A DNA stretch of 64,000 nucleotides. It comes from Rhodobacteraceae bacterium EL129 (GTDB lineage Bacteria > Pseudomonadota > Alphaproteobacteria > Rhodobacterales > Rhodobacteraceae). The stretch is from NCBI GenBank assembly GCA_900313005.1, contig ONZJ01000002.1, forward strand, positions 3,019,303-3,083,302, in the 5' to 3' direction. The notes beneath the pieces are model-generated. The model saw only the letters and a list, made by a program, of their open reading frames with translations, was not told the origin of the DNA and searched no databases. Positions 16,569 to 24,000 of this stretch are shown here, piece after piece; the first letter of the stretch is position 1, and every line of letters starts with the position of its first letter. The translations under genes and the position numbers were made by a program.

Positions 16569-17465
16569 CTACACGATGCGATGCCCCGCAGCCTGCAGTT
16601 GCCGTGCCACTTCGGCAATATGGGCTGGTCCAACTTCACAGCAGCCACCCACGATTGTGGCCCCCTGCTCGACCCAGCCCATGACAAACTTTGCGTAGGC
16701 TTCGGGGCCCAGATCAGTGCGTTCCTGCAAGGCGTCCACCGTGGGGGCGGCTTGCAAAAACCCATCACTGATGTGGGTGAAGCCATTGGCATAGGCACCA
16801 AAGGGCTTGCCGAAGGCTTTGATGATCTCCAGTGCCGCGCCAATCGCCTCGGGCCGCGAGCAGTTGACCAGCACCGCATCGGGCTGATGGGCCTCAACCA
16901 AGGCACGCAGTCCCTCAACGCCTTCGCCTGACCGCAGCTTCGTGCCATCATCATCATTCACCGAAACAGCCAGCCAGACCGGCACCCCCTGCCCCATTGC
17001 AGCACGAAGCGCTCCTTCGGCCTGTTCCAGCGAAGACACGGTTTCGATCAGGAACAAATCTACATGGTCCTTCATCGCCGCCACGGGTGTGGCATAGCTG
17101 ATCGCTGCCTCATCCGCGGGTGGGCAAATATCAGGGCGGTAGGACGCAATCAGAGGCCCCAAAGAGCCGGCAACACGCCCAGCCCCCGCAGTTGCCCGCG
17201 CGCGACGTGCGGACATCACAGCAGTTTCGGTCAGTTGGTTGACCTGATCCTGCAAATCAGCAATCGCCAACCTGTCGTGCAGCACGCAATAGGTGTTTGT
17301 CGTGGCCACAGTGGCCCCTGCATTGAAGTAATCCAAATGCACCTCGCCCACCAGATTGGGGTGTTCGATCATCACCTGGGTCGACCACAGCGGCGTAGGT
17401 TTGTCGCCCGAGCGCTTTACCAATTCCTGACCGATTGAGCCATCCAATAAGGTTATGTCCGTCAT
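16569..17465 (-). CDS. homocysteine S-methyltransferase family protein, betaine-type
   Basis: This 298-residue protein has the zinc-dependent homocysteine methyltransferase barrel: LLDGSIGQEL at the N-terminus, the first zinc Cys in LVNCSRPEA and the CC pair in VGGCCEVGP near the C-terminus. The family transfers a methyl group from glycine betaine, S-methylmethionine or dimethylsulfoniopropionate to homocysteine, making methionine. The start is ATG 17465, overlapping the preceding dehydrogenase stop as ATGA. Next to dimethylglycine dehydrogenase-like genes, betaine is the most coherent donor, because its product would be dimethylglycine; DMSP cannot be excluded. Confidence 0.85.
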   Translation of the reverse strand: MTDITLLDGSIGQELVKRSGDKPTPLWSTQVMIEHPNLVGEVHLDYFNAGATVATTNTYCVLHDRLAIADLQDQVNQLTETAVMSARRARATAGAGRVAGSLGPLIASYRPDICPPADEAAISYATPVAAMKDHVDLFLIETVSSLEQAEGALRAAMGQGVPVWLAVSVNDDDGTKLRSGEGVEGLRALVEAHQPDAVLVNCSRPEAIGAALEIIKAFGKPFGAYANGFTHISDGFLQAAPTVDALQERTDLGPEAYAKFVMGWVEQGATIVGGCCEVGPAHIAEVARQLQAAGHRIV

Positions 17466-18532
17466 GCAACCTCCTCCCAGGGCAAAAGCACCAGCTTGCC
17501 CGGATAGTGTTTCGATTGGAAATCCTCTTGCGCCTTTGCAATCTGCGACAAGGGGTAGGTGTTTGAAATCAAGGGACGTACGCCACCAGCGTTGACCAAT
17601 TCGATCAGAGCGCTGAACATCTCGGCGCTTTGGAACGTGCAGCCGTGAATGGTAATATCGCGCAGATAAATCCGGCGAAGGTCCGCCTCGATCATTGGCC
17701 CTGCAATGGCCCCTGCCGTGGCATAATGTCCGCCTGGTTTCAGTGCATCGATCAACGTGGGCCAAACATCACCCGCGACTAAATCAATCACATGCGAGAA
17801 CTGATCCTGTGGGATTGGCGCGCCGCGCGCCAGTGTTTCGGAGGCGCCCGCCTTGCGCACGGCATCTTCCTTTGACGGTGAGCATACACCTGTGACATGT
17901 GCGCCTAAGCGCGCCGCCAATTGCACTGCGGCCAATCCGACGCCTCCCGACGCGCCGGTGATCAAAACCGAGCTATCGCGTCCAACCCCTGCGCGATCCA
18001 ACAACCCGGCTGCTGTCCCAAAGGCGCAGGGGATCGCGGCAATTTCGATATCGCTGAGGGGAGAGTGTGAAACATCATACATGTCGCGACCCTCGAGCAG
18101 GCAATATTGGGCAAAGGCGCCGTTGTATTCTGAACCAAGCGCCACAAACCCCACCGGGTTTTGCGGGGTTGGTCTGGGTTGATTGATTGGGCAGGTGATC
18201 CGCTGGCCAATCTCCAGCGTGGTGACATTCGTCCCCACCGCGACCACCTCTCCGCAGATATCTCCGCCTTGGATCAGCGGAAACTTCAACGCGCCGGACC
18301 ACCCTCCTGCATCCACCTCTTGGTCGGTGTCTTCAGTGGCGCCGGTTACTTCAGCGGCATACCAACCGATACGCGTGTTGATATCCGTGTTGTTCACTCC
18401 GGCCGCGAGAACTTTGACCAACACTTGTCCATCGCCGACCTGCGGTACCGGAATGTTTTGACGATAGTCCAATGCCTCTGGCCCGCCGTGGCGCAAAAGG
18501 TAAACGCCGGACATGGTATCAGGCAAGCACAT
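17462..18532 (-). CDS. medium-chain alcohol dehydrogenase/quinone reductase family protein
   Basis: This 356-residue MDR-family enzyme has an N-terminal GroES-like domain (LAAGVNNTDINTRIGWYAA), a GGDICGEVVAVG segment and the nucleotide-binding ITGASGGVGLAAVQLAARLG. The four-Cys structural zinc loop is absent, so it resembles zinc-free quinone-reductase-like members rather than classical alcohol dehydrogenases. The start at 18532 overlaps the LysE stop (TGATG) and has AAGGA eight bases upstream; ATG 18514 is an alternative. Its substrate in this operon is not evident. It could process an aldehyde or enone made upstream, but that is speculative. Confidence 0.85.
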   Translation of the reverse strand: MCLPDTMSGVYLLRHGGPEALDYRQNIPVPQVGDGQVLVKVLAAGVNNTDINTRIGWYAAEVTGATEDTDQEVDAGGWSGALKFPLIQGGDICGEVVAVGTNVTTLEIGQRITCPINQPRPTPQNPVGFVALGSEYNGAFAQYCLLEGRDMYDVSHSPLSDIEIAAIPCAFGTAAGLLDRAGVGRDSSVLITGASGGVGLAAVQLAARLGAHVTGVCSPSKEDAVRKAGASETLARGAPIPQDQFSHVIDLVAGDVWPTLIDALKPGGHYATAGAIAGPMIEADLRRIYLRDITIHGCTFQSAEMFSALIELVNAGGVRPLISNTYPLSQIAKAQEDFQSKHYPGKLVLLPWEEVA

Positions 18533-19155
18533 CAACGGGATCCTTGCACAATGTCCTTGGAGCCAAGCAGAGCAGCCGCGCCGATCATCAAAGCGCCTGA
18601 GATCCGATTGATCCAGACGCCCGTCAGTGATTTGACCCGGCCTAATGTGCGGATCGCCGCCCAACCCCAAAGCAGCAGGATAACGCCATCGACCACCAAA
18701 TAGGTCACTCCGAGGATCAAGACCTGCGGCAGGACAGCCTGAGCAGGGTCAATGAATTGCGGGAACAAGGCCCCGAAGAACACCACCGCATAGGGGTTGG
18801 CCGAAGATGTCACGAAGCCTTGCCGGAAGAGTTTGCCACCATCCGCCGGGGCCATATCAGTGCTGCTGGGTTTCGACAGGATCAGTTTCAATCCAATCCA
18901 TGCCAGATAGGCAACACCTGCCCATTTCACCACCCAAAGCGCATCTGCTGAGGCGGCAATGATGGCCGTTAAACCAAATCCTGCCAAAGTCATCTGCACT
19001 GCGTTGGCGGTGAGATCCCCAAAGATCGTTGCGGTGGATTTACGCAACCCGTGCCTTAGGGAATTTGAGATGATCAGCAACTGACTGGTGTCTGGCGGCG
19101 TTGCAAAGAACGCCGCCAGAACGCCGAGATAGATGAGGTAGATCTCGAGGCTCAT
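18532..19155 (-). CDS. LysE/RhtB-family amino acid exporter
   Basis: This 207-residue membrane protein has about six predicted helices and the N-terminal FFATPPDTSQLLIISNSLRHG loop, a variant of the family's conserved P-G-P region (motif shown over 21 family positions, read as FFATPPDTSQ then LLIISNSLRHG). LysE/RhtB proteins export small amino acids or their derivatives. Its ATG overlaps the upstream dehydrogenase stop as ATGA, and its stop overlaps the next start. In a methylated-amine operon it could export excess methionine, glycine or sarcosine and so relieve imbalance, which is an inference. Confidence 0.9.
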   Translation of the reverse strand: MSLEIYLIYLGVLAAFFATPPDTSQLLIISNSLRHGLRKSTATIFGDLTANAVQMTLAGFGLTAIIAASADALWVVKWAGVAYLAWIGLKLILSKPSSTDMAPADGGKLFRQGFVTSSANPYAVVFFGALFPQFIDPAQAVLPQVLILGVTYLVVDGVILLLWGWAAIRTLGRVKSLTGVWINRISGALMIGAAALLGSKDIVQGSR

Positions 19156-21599
19156 GCACGAATCCGATCATTATCAGGATCCCACATCGGCTGGTCAGGC
19201 TGAACCACCGCTTTGCGCCGTTCTCCGTAGATTTCGACTTCCAACTCGGTGCCCGGCTCGGCCAGATCAGCGCGGACCACGCCCAGTGCGACCGAGCCGT
19301 TGATCCGGTAACCCCAGGCGCCAGACGTTGTTTCACCAACAACCTCGTCACCGTGCCAAACCGTTGACATATAAGGCGCATCTGCGTCCCCGACCTCCAC
19401 CGCCAAAGTCACAAAGCCCTTCTTCCGGCCTTGCTGCTTTTCAGCCATTAGGGCCGCCTTGCCGGTGAAGTCCTGCGGCTTGTCGAACTTGACGAACCGC
19501 TCGTACCCGCCTTCCAGCATGGTGTAATCGGTTGAGATATCGCCCTTCCACGCGCGATACCCTTTTTCGATCCGCATCGAGTTCAGCGCATACATACCAA
19601 AAGGTTTCGCTCCAGCCTCAAGGATCGCCTCATAGATCGCAGGCATGTCCTCATTGGCGGCGTGAACTTCCCAACCCAGCTCTCCGGTGAAACTCACCCG
19701 GATCAGGAAGGCTTTTTTGCCCGCCACAGTGCAATGCTGATGTGTCAGCCAGCCGAGGCTGAGATCGGCATCGGTGATCCCGGACAGCACGTCACGTGAC
19801 GCAGGCCCTGCCACCAGCAAAGCATCCCGTTCGGTGGTGGTTTCATTCACCGTGACACCCGCAGGCACCCCACGGCGCAGCAATTCACCATCATGCCATT
19901 GTGCCGTGGCGGCGGTGATCAGCACAAAGCTGTCTTCATCCAGACGGATGCAGGAGAACTCGGTCAAGACACGGCCGCGCTTGTCCGCGACATAAACCAA
20001 GTTGATCCGGCCAATCTTGGGCAGGCCACCTGTCACAAACCCACGCAACCATTCATCAGCGCCCTCGCCTGAGATCCAGAAGCGCGAGAAGCCCGGCAGA
20101 TCCAGCACACCGCAGTGGTCGCGTACATTCTCGACCTCTTCGCGGATGCGCGGCTCCCATGGGCCAGAGCGGCCCCATGTTTGCGTTGCGTCATGGCTCA
20201 GGTCGTCTCCCGGTTTGGCAAACCAGTTGGCCCGTTCCCAGCCGTTATAGGCGCCCATAACGCCGCCCAGTGCCTTGATCTTGTCATGCACGGGCGACAA
20301 TTTCTTGTCGCGCCCGGCAGGCCATTCGTGTTGCGGGAAATGCATTGCGTATTCGTTGCCGTAGACTTCCATGCCCTTGGCAACGCAATAGTCGTGATCG
20401 GTGTAATCGGTAAAGCGGCGCGGATCGACCGCCCACATGTCCCATTCGGTGTAGCCGTCGATGATCCACTCGGCCATCACCTTGCCCGAACCACCACCCT
20501 GCGCGATGCCGAAGGTATAGACGCACGCCTCGAACGCGTTTTCCACGCCGGGCATTGGCCCCAGCAAGGGCAGGCCGTCAGGGGCGTATGGAATTGGCCC
20601 GTTGATCACGCTGCTGACGCCCGAGGTCTGCATCAAAGGCACACGCTCCATGGCATCGGTCACGATGTCCTCGATGCGGTCCAGATCTTCCTGCCACAGC
20701 TGGAAACTGAAATCCTCGGGGATCGCATCGCTGCTTTCTTCCCACATCGCCTTGCAGGTCGGCTCGTAGGGGCCAAGGTTATAGCCGTTTTTTTCCTGCC
20801 GCAGGTAATAGGACACATCCACATCGCGGATCAGGGGTAACTTACCACCATGTTCCTTGGACCAGGCTTCAACTTCGGGGATTTGCTCAGTCAGCAAGTA
20901 CTGGTGGGACATGACCATCATAGGAACGGTGCGCCCGCCGTAGGGTTTGAACCACTCGCCGACACGCTGCGCATAATAGCCTGCGGCATTGACCACGTAG
21001 TCACAGTCGATATCGCCCTTATCGGTGTGCACGGTCCAGGTTTTGTCTTCCTTCTGGGTCACGCCAGTGGCGGGGCAGAACCGGATGATCTTGGCGCCCA
21101 TGTCGCGCGCGCCTTTGGCCAGGGCCTGTGTCAGCTGAGCTGGGTCAATGTCACCATCGGAGGGATCAAACAGCACACCTTCAAGATCGTGGGTTTCCAG
21201 GAAAGGATAGCGTTCCTTGGCCTGCTCCGGCGTCCACATCTCCATCTTGATGCCCTGATACTTGCCCATCGACATCGCACGCTCAAATTCCTGCATCCGT
21301 TCTTTGGTATGCGCCAGACGGATCGACCCTGTCTGGTGGTAGTTCATTGGGTAATCCACCTCTTCCCCCAAGCGGCTATAAAGCTCGGTCGAGTAGCGTT
21401 GGATGTTCATGATCCCCCAGCTGGTGGAAAACGTCGGCACGTTGCCTGCCGCGTGCCAGGTGGATCCGGCGGTCAGTTCGTTCTTTTCCAGAAGAACGCA
21501 ATCGCTCCAGCCGCGTTTGGCCAGATGATACAGCGTCGAGGCCCCGATGACCCCGCCACCAATGATGACAACCCGTGCTGTGGTTGGAAAGTCAGCCAT
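19152..21599 (-). CDS. GcvT-fused FAD oxidoreductase, dimethylglycine/sarcosine dehydrogenase-like (copy 2)
   Basis: This 815-residue protein has the same two-domain plan as the copy at 13005. The FAD turn GGGVIG is at residues 14-19, the covalent-flavin His is at H49 in STWHAAGN, and the C-terminal half is a GcvT-type folate domain. The two copies differ over most of their length, so they are old paralogues that probably use different N-methyl substrates (for example dimethylglycine against sarcosine or another betaine product). The gene starts 11 bases after the third GFA gene and overlaps LysE by four bases, which puts it firmly in the long operon. Confidence 0.9.
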   Translation of the reverse strand: MADFPTTARVVIIGGGVIGASTLYHLAKRGWSDCVLLEKNELTAGSTWHAAGNVPTFSTSWGIMNIQRYSTELYSRLGEEVDYPMNYHQTGSIRLAHTKERMQEFERAMSMGKYQGIKMEMWTPEQAKERYPFLETHDLEGVLFDPSDGDIDPAQLTQALAKGARDMGAKIIRFCPATGVTQKEDKTWTVHTDKGDIDCDYVVNAAGYYAQRVGEWFKPYGGRTVPMMVMSHQYLLTEQIPEVEAWSKEHGGKLPLIRDVDVSYYLRQEKNGYNLGPYEPTCKAMWEESSDAIPEDFSFQLWQEDLDRIEDIVTDAMERVPLMQTSGVSSVINGPIPYAPDGLPLLGPMPGVENAFEACVYTFGIAQGGGSGKVMAEWIIDGYTEWDMWAVDPRRFTDYTDHDYCVAKGMEVYGNEYAMHFPQHEWPAGRDKKLSPVHDKIKALGGVMGAYNGWERANWFAKPGDDLSHDATQTWGRSGPWEPRIREEVENVRDHCGVLDLPGFSRFWISGEGADEWLRGFVTGGLPKIGRINLVYVADKRGRVLTEFSCIRLDEDSFVLITAATAQWHDGELLRRGVPAGVTVNETTTERDALLVAGPASRDVLSGITDADLSLGWLTHQHCTVAGKKAFLIRVSFTGELGWEVHAANEDMPAIYEAILEAGAKPFGMYALNSMRIEKGYRAWKGDISTDYTMLEGGYERFVKFDKPQDFTGKAALMAEKQQGRKKGFVTLAVEVGDADAPYMSTVWHGDEVVGETTSGAWGYRINGSVALGVVRADLAEPGTELEVEIYGERRKAVVQPDQPMWDPDNDRIRA

Positions 21600-21610
21600 G
21601 ATTTATGTCC

Positions 21611-22006
21611 CTATTCATAGTGATCAAGTTGCGGGGCAGAGCAGGAGATATCGTAGTAATCCCCCTTATCTGCCACAAAGATATGTTTCCCGGTTTGCAA
21701 ACCGGTGGGTTGATGCAGCGTTCCCGCTGCCAGTGCGGTGCGCCCTTTGTCAGGGCGGTGGAAAAAGAGGCTGGAGCCACAGGTTGTGCAAAACCCCCGC
21801 CGGGCGATGTCAGACGATTGATACCATTTAATCGCCACCTCGCCCGAGATTGCCAGCGTGTTGTCGGGCACGGACACCGAGGCCCAGGCGTGACCCGCTG
21901 TGCGCAGGCATTGGCCGCAATGGCAGATCGTCACGTCACGGCGCGCGAAGTCGGCCTTGTAGGTGACCGCCCCGCATTCACATCCGCCTTCGTAGATCAC
22001 GTTCAT
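21611..22006 (-). CDS. GFA-family (CENP-V fold) zinc protein, copy 1
   Basis: This 131-residue protein has the GFA zinc-ligand pattern C-x-C (CECG), C-H-C-x2-C (CHCGQC) and C-x2-C (CTTCGS), all intact. The family is named after glutathione-dependent formaldehyde-activating enzyme, which promotes S-hydroxymethylglutathione formation; that activity is disputed for some members. The C-terminus carries HIFVADKGDYYDI, shared with the next two genes. It is the most diverged of the three tandem copies. It lies three bases after copy 2 and 11 bases before the DMGDH-like gene, so a link to formaldehyde from N-demethylation is attractive. Confidence 0.9.
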   Translation of the reverse strand: MNVIYEGGCECGAVTYKADFARRDVTICHCGQCLRTAGHAWASVSVPDNTLAISGEVAIKWYQSSDIARRGFCTTCGSSLFFHRPDKGRTALAAGTLHQPTGLQTGKHIFVADKGDYYDISCSAPQLDHYE

Positions 22007-22009
22007 CGC

Positions 22010-22387
22010 TCAGTTGTCCTTTTGCGGCAGGTCATCGGCGATGTCATAGTAGTCACCTTTGTCAGCGACAAAGATGTGCCGCTCCAGTTTAATTCCGCCT
22101 TCGTCATCCAGCGCACCTAGAGCAAAGCTGATCTGATCCTCGTCATGGGCTTTCCAGAACAGAAAGGATCCGCAGCGGGCGCAAAACCCGCGTTTGGCCA
22201 GGGATGAGGCCTCGTACCAGCTGACCGGGCCTTGGATGTTGATGCCCGCAGGGGCCACATTGTGCGAAGCCCAGTGATGCCCAGACTGCTTGCGACATTG
22301 ATTGCAATGGCAAGCACTGGCCTGGCTTTGCAAGTTGCCAGTGATCTCAAACGTGATGTCGCCGCAAAGGCAGCTGCCTTTAAGCAT
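22010..22387 (-). CDS. GFA-family (CENP-V fold) zinc protein, copy 2
   Basis: This 125-residue protein has intact ligands CLCG, CHCNQC and CARCGS, and the shared HIFVADKGDYYDIAD tail. The start MLKGSCLCG at 22387 is chosen because GGAG lies six bases upstream; a slightly earlier ATG (22393) would sit directly on that GGAG. The start overlaps the end of copy 3 by eight bases, so translation is coupled. The RKQSGHHWASH segment closely resembles copy 3 and suggests that these two separated more recently than copy 1. Confidence 0.88.
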   Translation of the reverse strand: MLKGSCLCGDITFEITGNLQSQASACHCNQCRKQSGHHWASHNVAPAGINIQGPVSWYEASSLAKRGFCARCGSFLFWKAHDEDQISFALGALDDEGGIKLERHIFVADKGDYYDIADDLPQKDN

Positions 22388-22781
22388 CTTCATCTCCGCT
22401 GAATTGATCGTGGTGCGGCAAGCCATCGGCGATCTGGTAGTAGTCGCCTTTGTCGGCCATGAAGACATGATGTGTCATGTGCAGACCCGTTTCGCCATCC
22501 AGGCTGCCTGCACCAACCGCAGTCCTGTCCGCTTGGTCCGGCTTCCAGAACAAAGTCGAGCCGCACAGCTTGCAGAACCCGCGCTGCGCCGTATCGCTGG
22601 CACGATACCACGCGAGGCCCTCATCGCGGCTGAACGACAGCCGGTCGTTTGCCACGGATGTGGCGGCCCAATAGTGGCCCGACTGCTTGCGGCATTGCTG
22701 ACAATGGCAGCCCAGCACGTCGCGCATCTCGCCTTCGATTTCAAAGGCGACGGCTCCACAAAGACATGATCCAGTTTGCAT
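22380..22781 (-). CDS. GFA-family (CENP-V fold) zinc protein, copy 3
   Basis: This 133-residue protein has intact ligands CLCG, CHCQQC and CKLCGS, RKQSGHYWAAT and the shared HVFMADKGDYYQIAD tail. It is first of the three GFA genes in transcription order and follows the XRE-cupin regulator gene by ten bases. Three adjacent paralogues with all zinc ligands kept suggest selection for separate functions or hetero-oligomers rather than decay. The substrate is likely a glutathione adduct or another small carbonyl conjugate, by family analogy only. Confidence 0.9.
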   Translation of the reverse strand: MQTGSCLCGAVAFEIEGEMRDVLGCHCQQCRKQSGHYWAATSVANDRLSFSRDEGLAWYRASDTAQRGFCKLCGSTLFWKPDQADRTAVGAGSLDGETGLHMTHHVFMADKGDYYQIADGLPHHDQFSGDEDA

Positions 22782-22791
22782 TTTTCTGACC

Positions 22792-23364
22792 TCAATACAC
22801 TGGTGGTGCGATCACCCAGATCACAACAACAGGGGTGTCATAAGGATTGGCCCAAAGATGCGCCTCTCCACGGATGCGAAAGCTGTCACCGGGGCCAACG
22901 GTGAACTTCTGCGTTTCAATCGTCAGGTCCATCTTTCCCGAAATCACATACCCCAGCTCCTGGGTGGGCCGCGCGGTTGGCGCACTCAATCGTGATCGCG
23001 GCTGAAAAGTGGAATGGATCACTTCAAAATCATCCGTCAGATCGGGCGAGAGCAACTCTTCGATCAGCCCTTCTTCGCCGGACCCCATTGGCCTGCGCGA
23101 TCCGGCACGCACGATGTATCCCTGTTCTTCGGCTGGGGCGCTGTCATGGCTGAACAGCAGCGACATCGGCACGCCCAGCGCCTTGGCAATCAAACGCAGG
23201 TCAGAAATGGAAAGTTCGGATTTGTCCCGCTCAATCTGGCTAAGCCACCCCACCGAGCGGCTCAGTTGATCAGCCAGATCCGTCAGCGTCAAACCGCGCG
23301 ATTTCCGCAAAGCGCGAAGATCGGCCCCTAATGTATGCGGCTTGGCAGGATCGAATTGATGCAT
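22792..23364 (-). CDS. XRE-family transcriptional regulator with C-terminal cupin domain
   Basis: This 190-residue regulator has an N-terminal XRE helix-turn-helix (about residues 10-65, LRALRKSRGLTLTDLADQLS then VGWLSQIERDKSELS) and a C-terminal cupin domain (about 110-188, VISGKMDLTIETQKFTVGPGDSF then RGEAHLWANP, given in two parts) that binds a small ligand. This architecture is common in regulators of amine and amino acid catabolism such as PuuR. It is the first gene of the long methylated-amine operon and lies just downstream of a perfect 9-bp inverted repeat, so autoregulation of the whole operon is likely. Confidence 0.92.
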   Translation of the reverse strand: MHQFDPAKPHTLGADLRALRKSRGLTLTDLADQLSRSVGWLSQIERDKSELSISDLRLIAKALGVPMSLLFSHDSAPAEEQGYIVRAGSRRPMGSGEEGLIEELLSPDLTDDFEVIHSTFQPRSRLSAPTARPTQELGYVISGKMDLTIETQKFTVGPGDSFRIRGEAHLWANPYDTPVVVIWVIAPPVY

Positions 23365-23382
23365 GGATGGCGCGACACTGTT

Positions 23383-23409
23383 GGTGAAAATAGACGTCAG
23401 ATTTTCACC
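23383..23409. promoter_or_regulatory. perfect inverted repeat, candidate operator of the XRE-cupin operon
   Basis: GGTGAAAAT (23383-23391) and ATTTTCACC (23401-23409) form a perfect 9-bp inverted repeat with a nine-base spacer, 19-45 bases upstream of the regulator start. The size and spacing fit binding of a dimeric helix-turn-helix protein. The adjacent XRE-cupin protein is the obvious candidate. Confidence 0.65.
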
Positions 23410-23422
23410 GTGCGTCGATTCT

Positions 23423-23447
23423 ATGAAAAAATCAAACGAAATTTCAT
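23423..23447. promoter_or_regulatory. second dyad ATGAAA-N13-TTTCAT in the same promoter region
   Basis: ATGAAA (23423-23428) and TTTCAT (23442-23447) form a six-base inverted repeat sharing the TGAAA core with the stronger dyad 39 bases away. It lies in an AT-rich stretch that may contain the promoter. It is weaker evidence than the 9-bp repeat. Confidence 0.4.
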
Positions 23448-23474
23448 TTCTTGGCCCGTGCAGGTGAAAACCCG

Positions 23475-23936
23475 TCAGATCCGTTCAAACGTCTGTTGCA
23501 TCAGACGGCTCAGCGCCTCGGCGTCCTCTTGAGTAAATGCAGCCACTTGATCACTGTCGATGTCCAGTACTCCCAGCAACGCTCCGGAACCATTCCATAC
23601 AGGCAAGACCAATTCTGAGCGCGTCGAACTGGAACAGGCAATATGGTCTGCAAAGGTCTCGACATCATCAACCAGCTGGGTCTGCCCAGTCCGTGCGGCC
23701 GCTCCACAAACGCCGCGCGAAAACGGGATGGCTAGGCATCCATGCCCACCCTGGTAAGGGCCGATTTTCATCAGCTCAGGCCCAACCACGCGGTAGAAAC
23801 CTGTCCAGTCAAACCGGTCGTCCGCATGGTGCAATTCGCAGACCACCGTGGCCATCAGCGCAATCGCGTCAGTCTCGCCATCGGTGAAGGCCGCCAGAAC
23901 CTTGCCCAGCTCTTCGTAGTTCACTTGACGGGTCAT
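23475..23936 (-). CDS. msrC: free methionine-(R)-sulfoxide reductase (GAF domain)
   Basis: This 153-residue single GAF-domain protein reduces free methionine-(R)-sulfoxide in the cytosol, recycled by thioredoxin. Three Cys residues at 67, 77 and 101 (HGCLAIP, RGVCGAA, HIACSSS) have the same 10- and 24-residue spacing as the catalytic and resolving cysteines of E. coli fRMsr (84, 94, 118). The motif GPYQGGHGCLAIPF is typical. The start MTRQVNYEELGK is chosen over an upstream ATG whose 15 extra residues are atypical. It lies upstream of the XRE-cupin gene, about 110 bases away, and probably has its own transcript. Confidence 0.92.
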   Translation of the reverse strand: MTRQVNYEELGKVLAAFTDGETDAIALMATVVCELHHADDRFDWTGFYRVVGPELMKIGPYQGGHGCLAIPFSRGVCGAAARTGQTQLVDDVETFADHIACSSSTRSELVLPVWNGSGALLGVLDIDSDQVAAFTQEDAEALSRLMQQTFERI

Positions 23937-24000
23937 CTTGCTCTCTTCCTGCGCCTTGGTCTTGATCTGCGGGACATGCATACCTTGGATATGTCAGAAA

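Noticed and set aside
17466..17765. N-terminal extension of the homocysteine methyltransferase frame
   Set aside because: The extra 100 codons lie inside the upstream dehydrogenase gene and lack family resemblance; the ATGA start at 17465 fits better.
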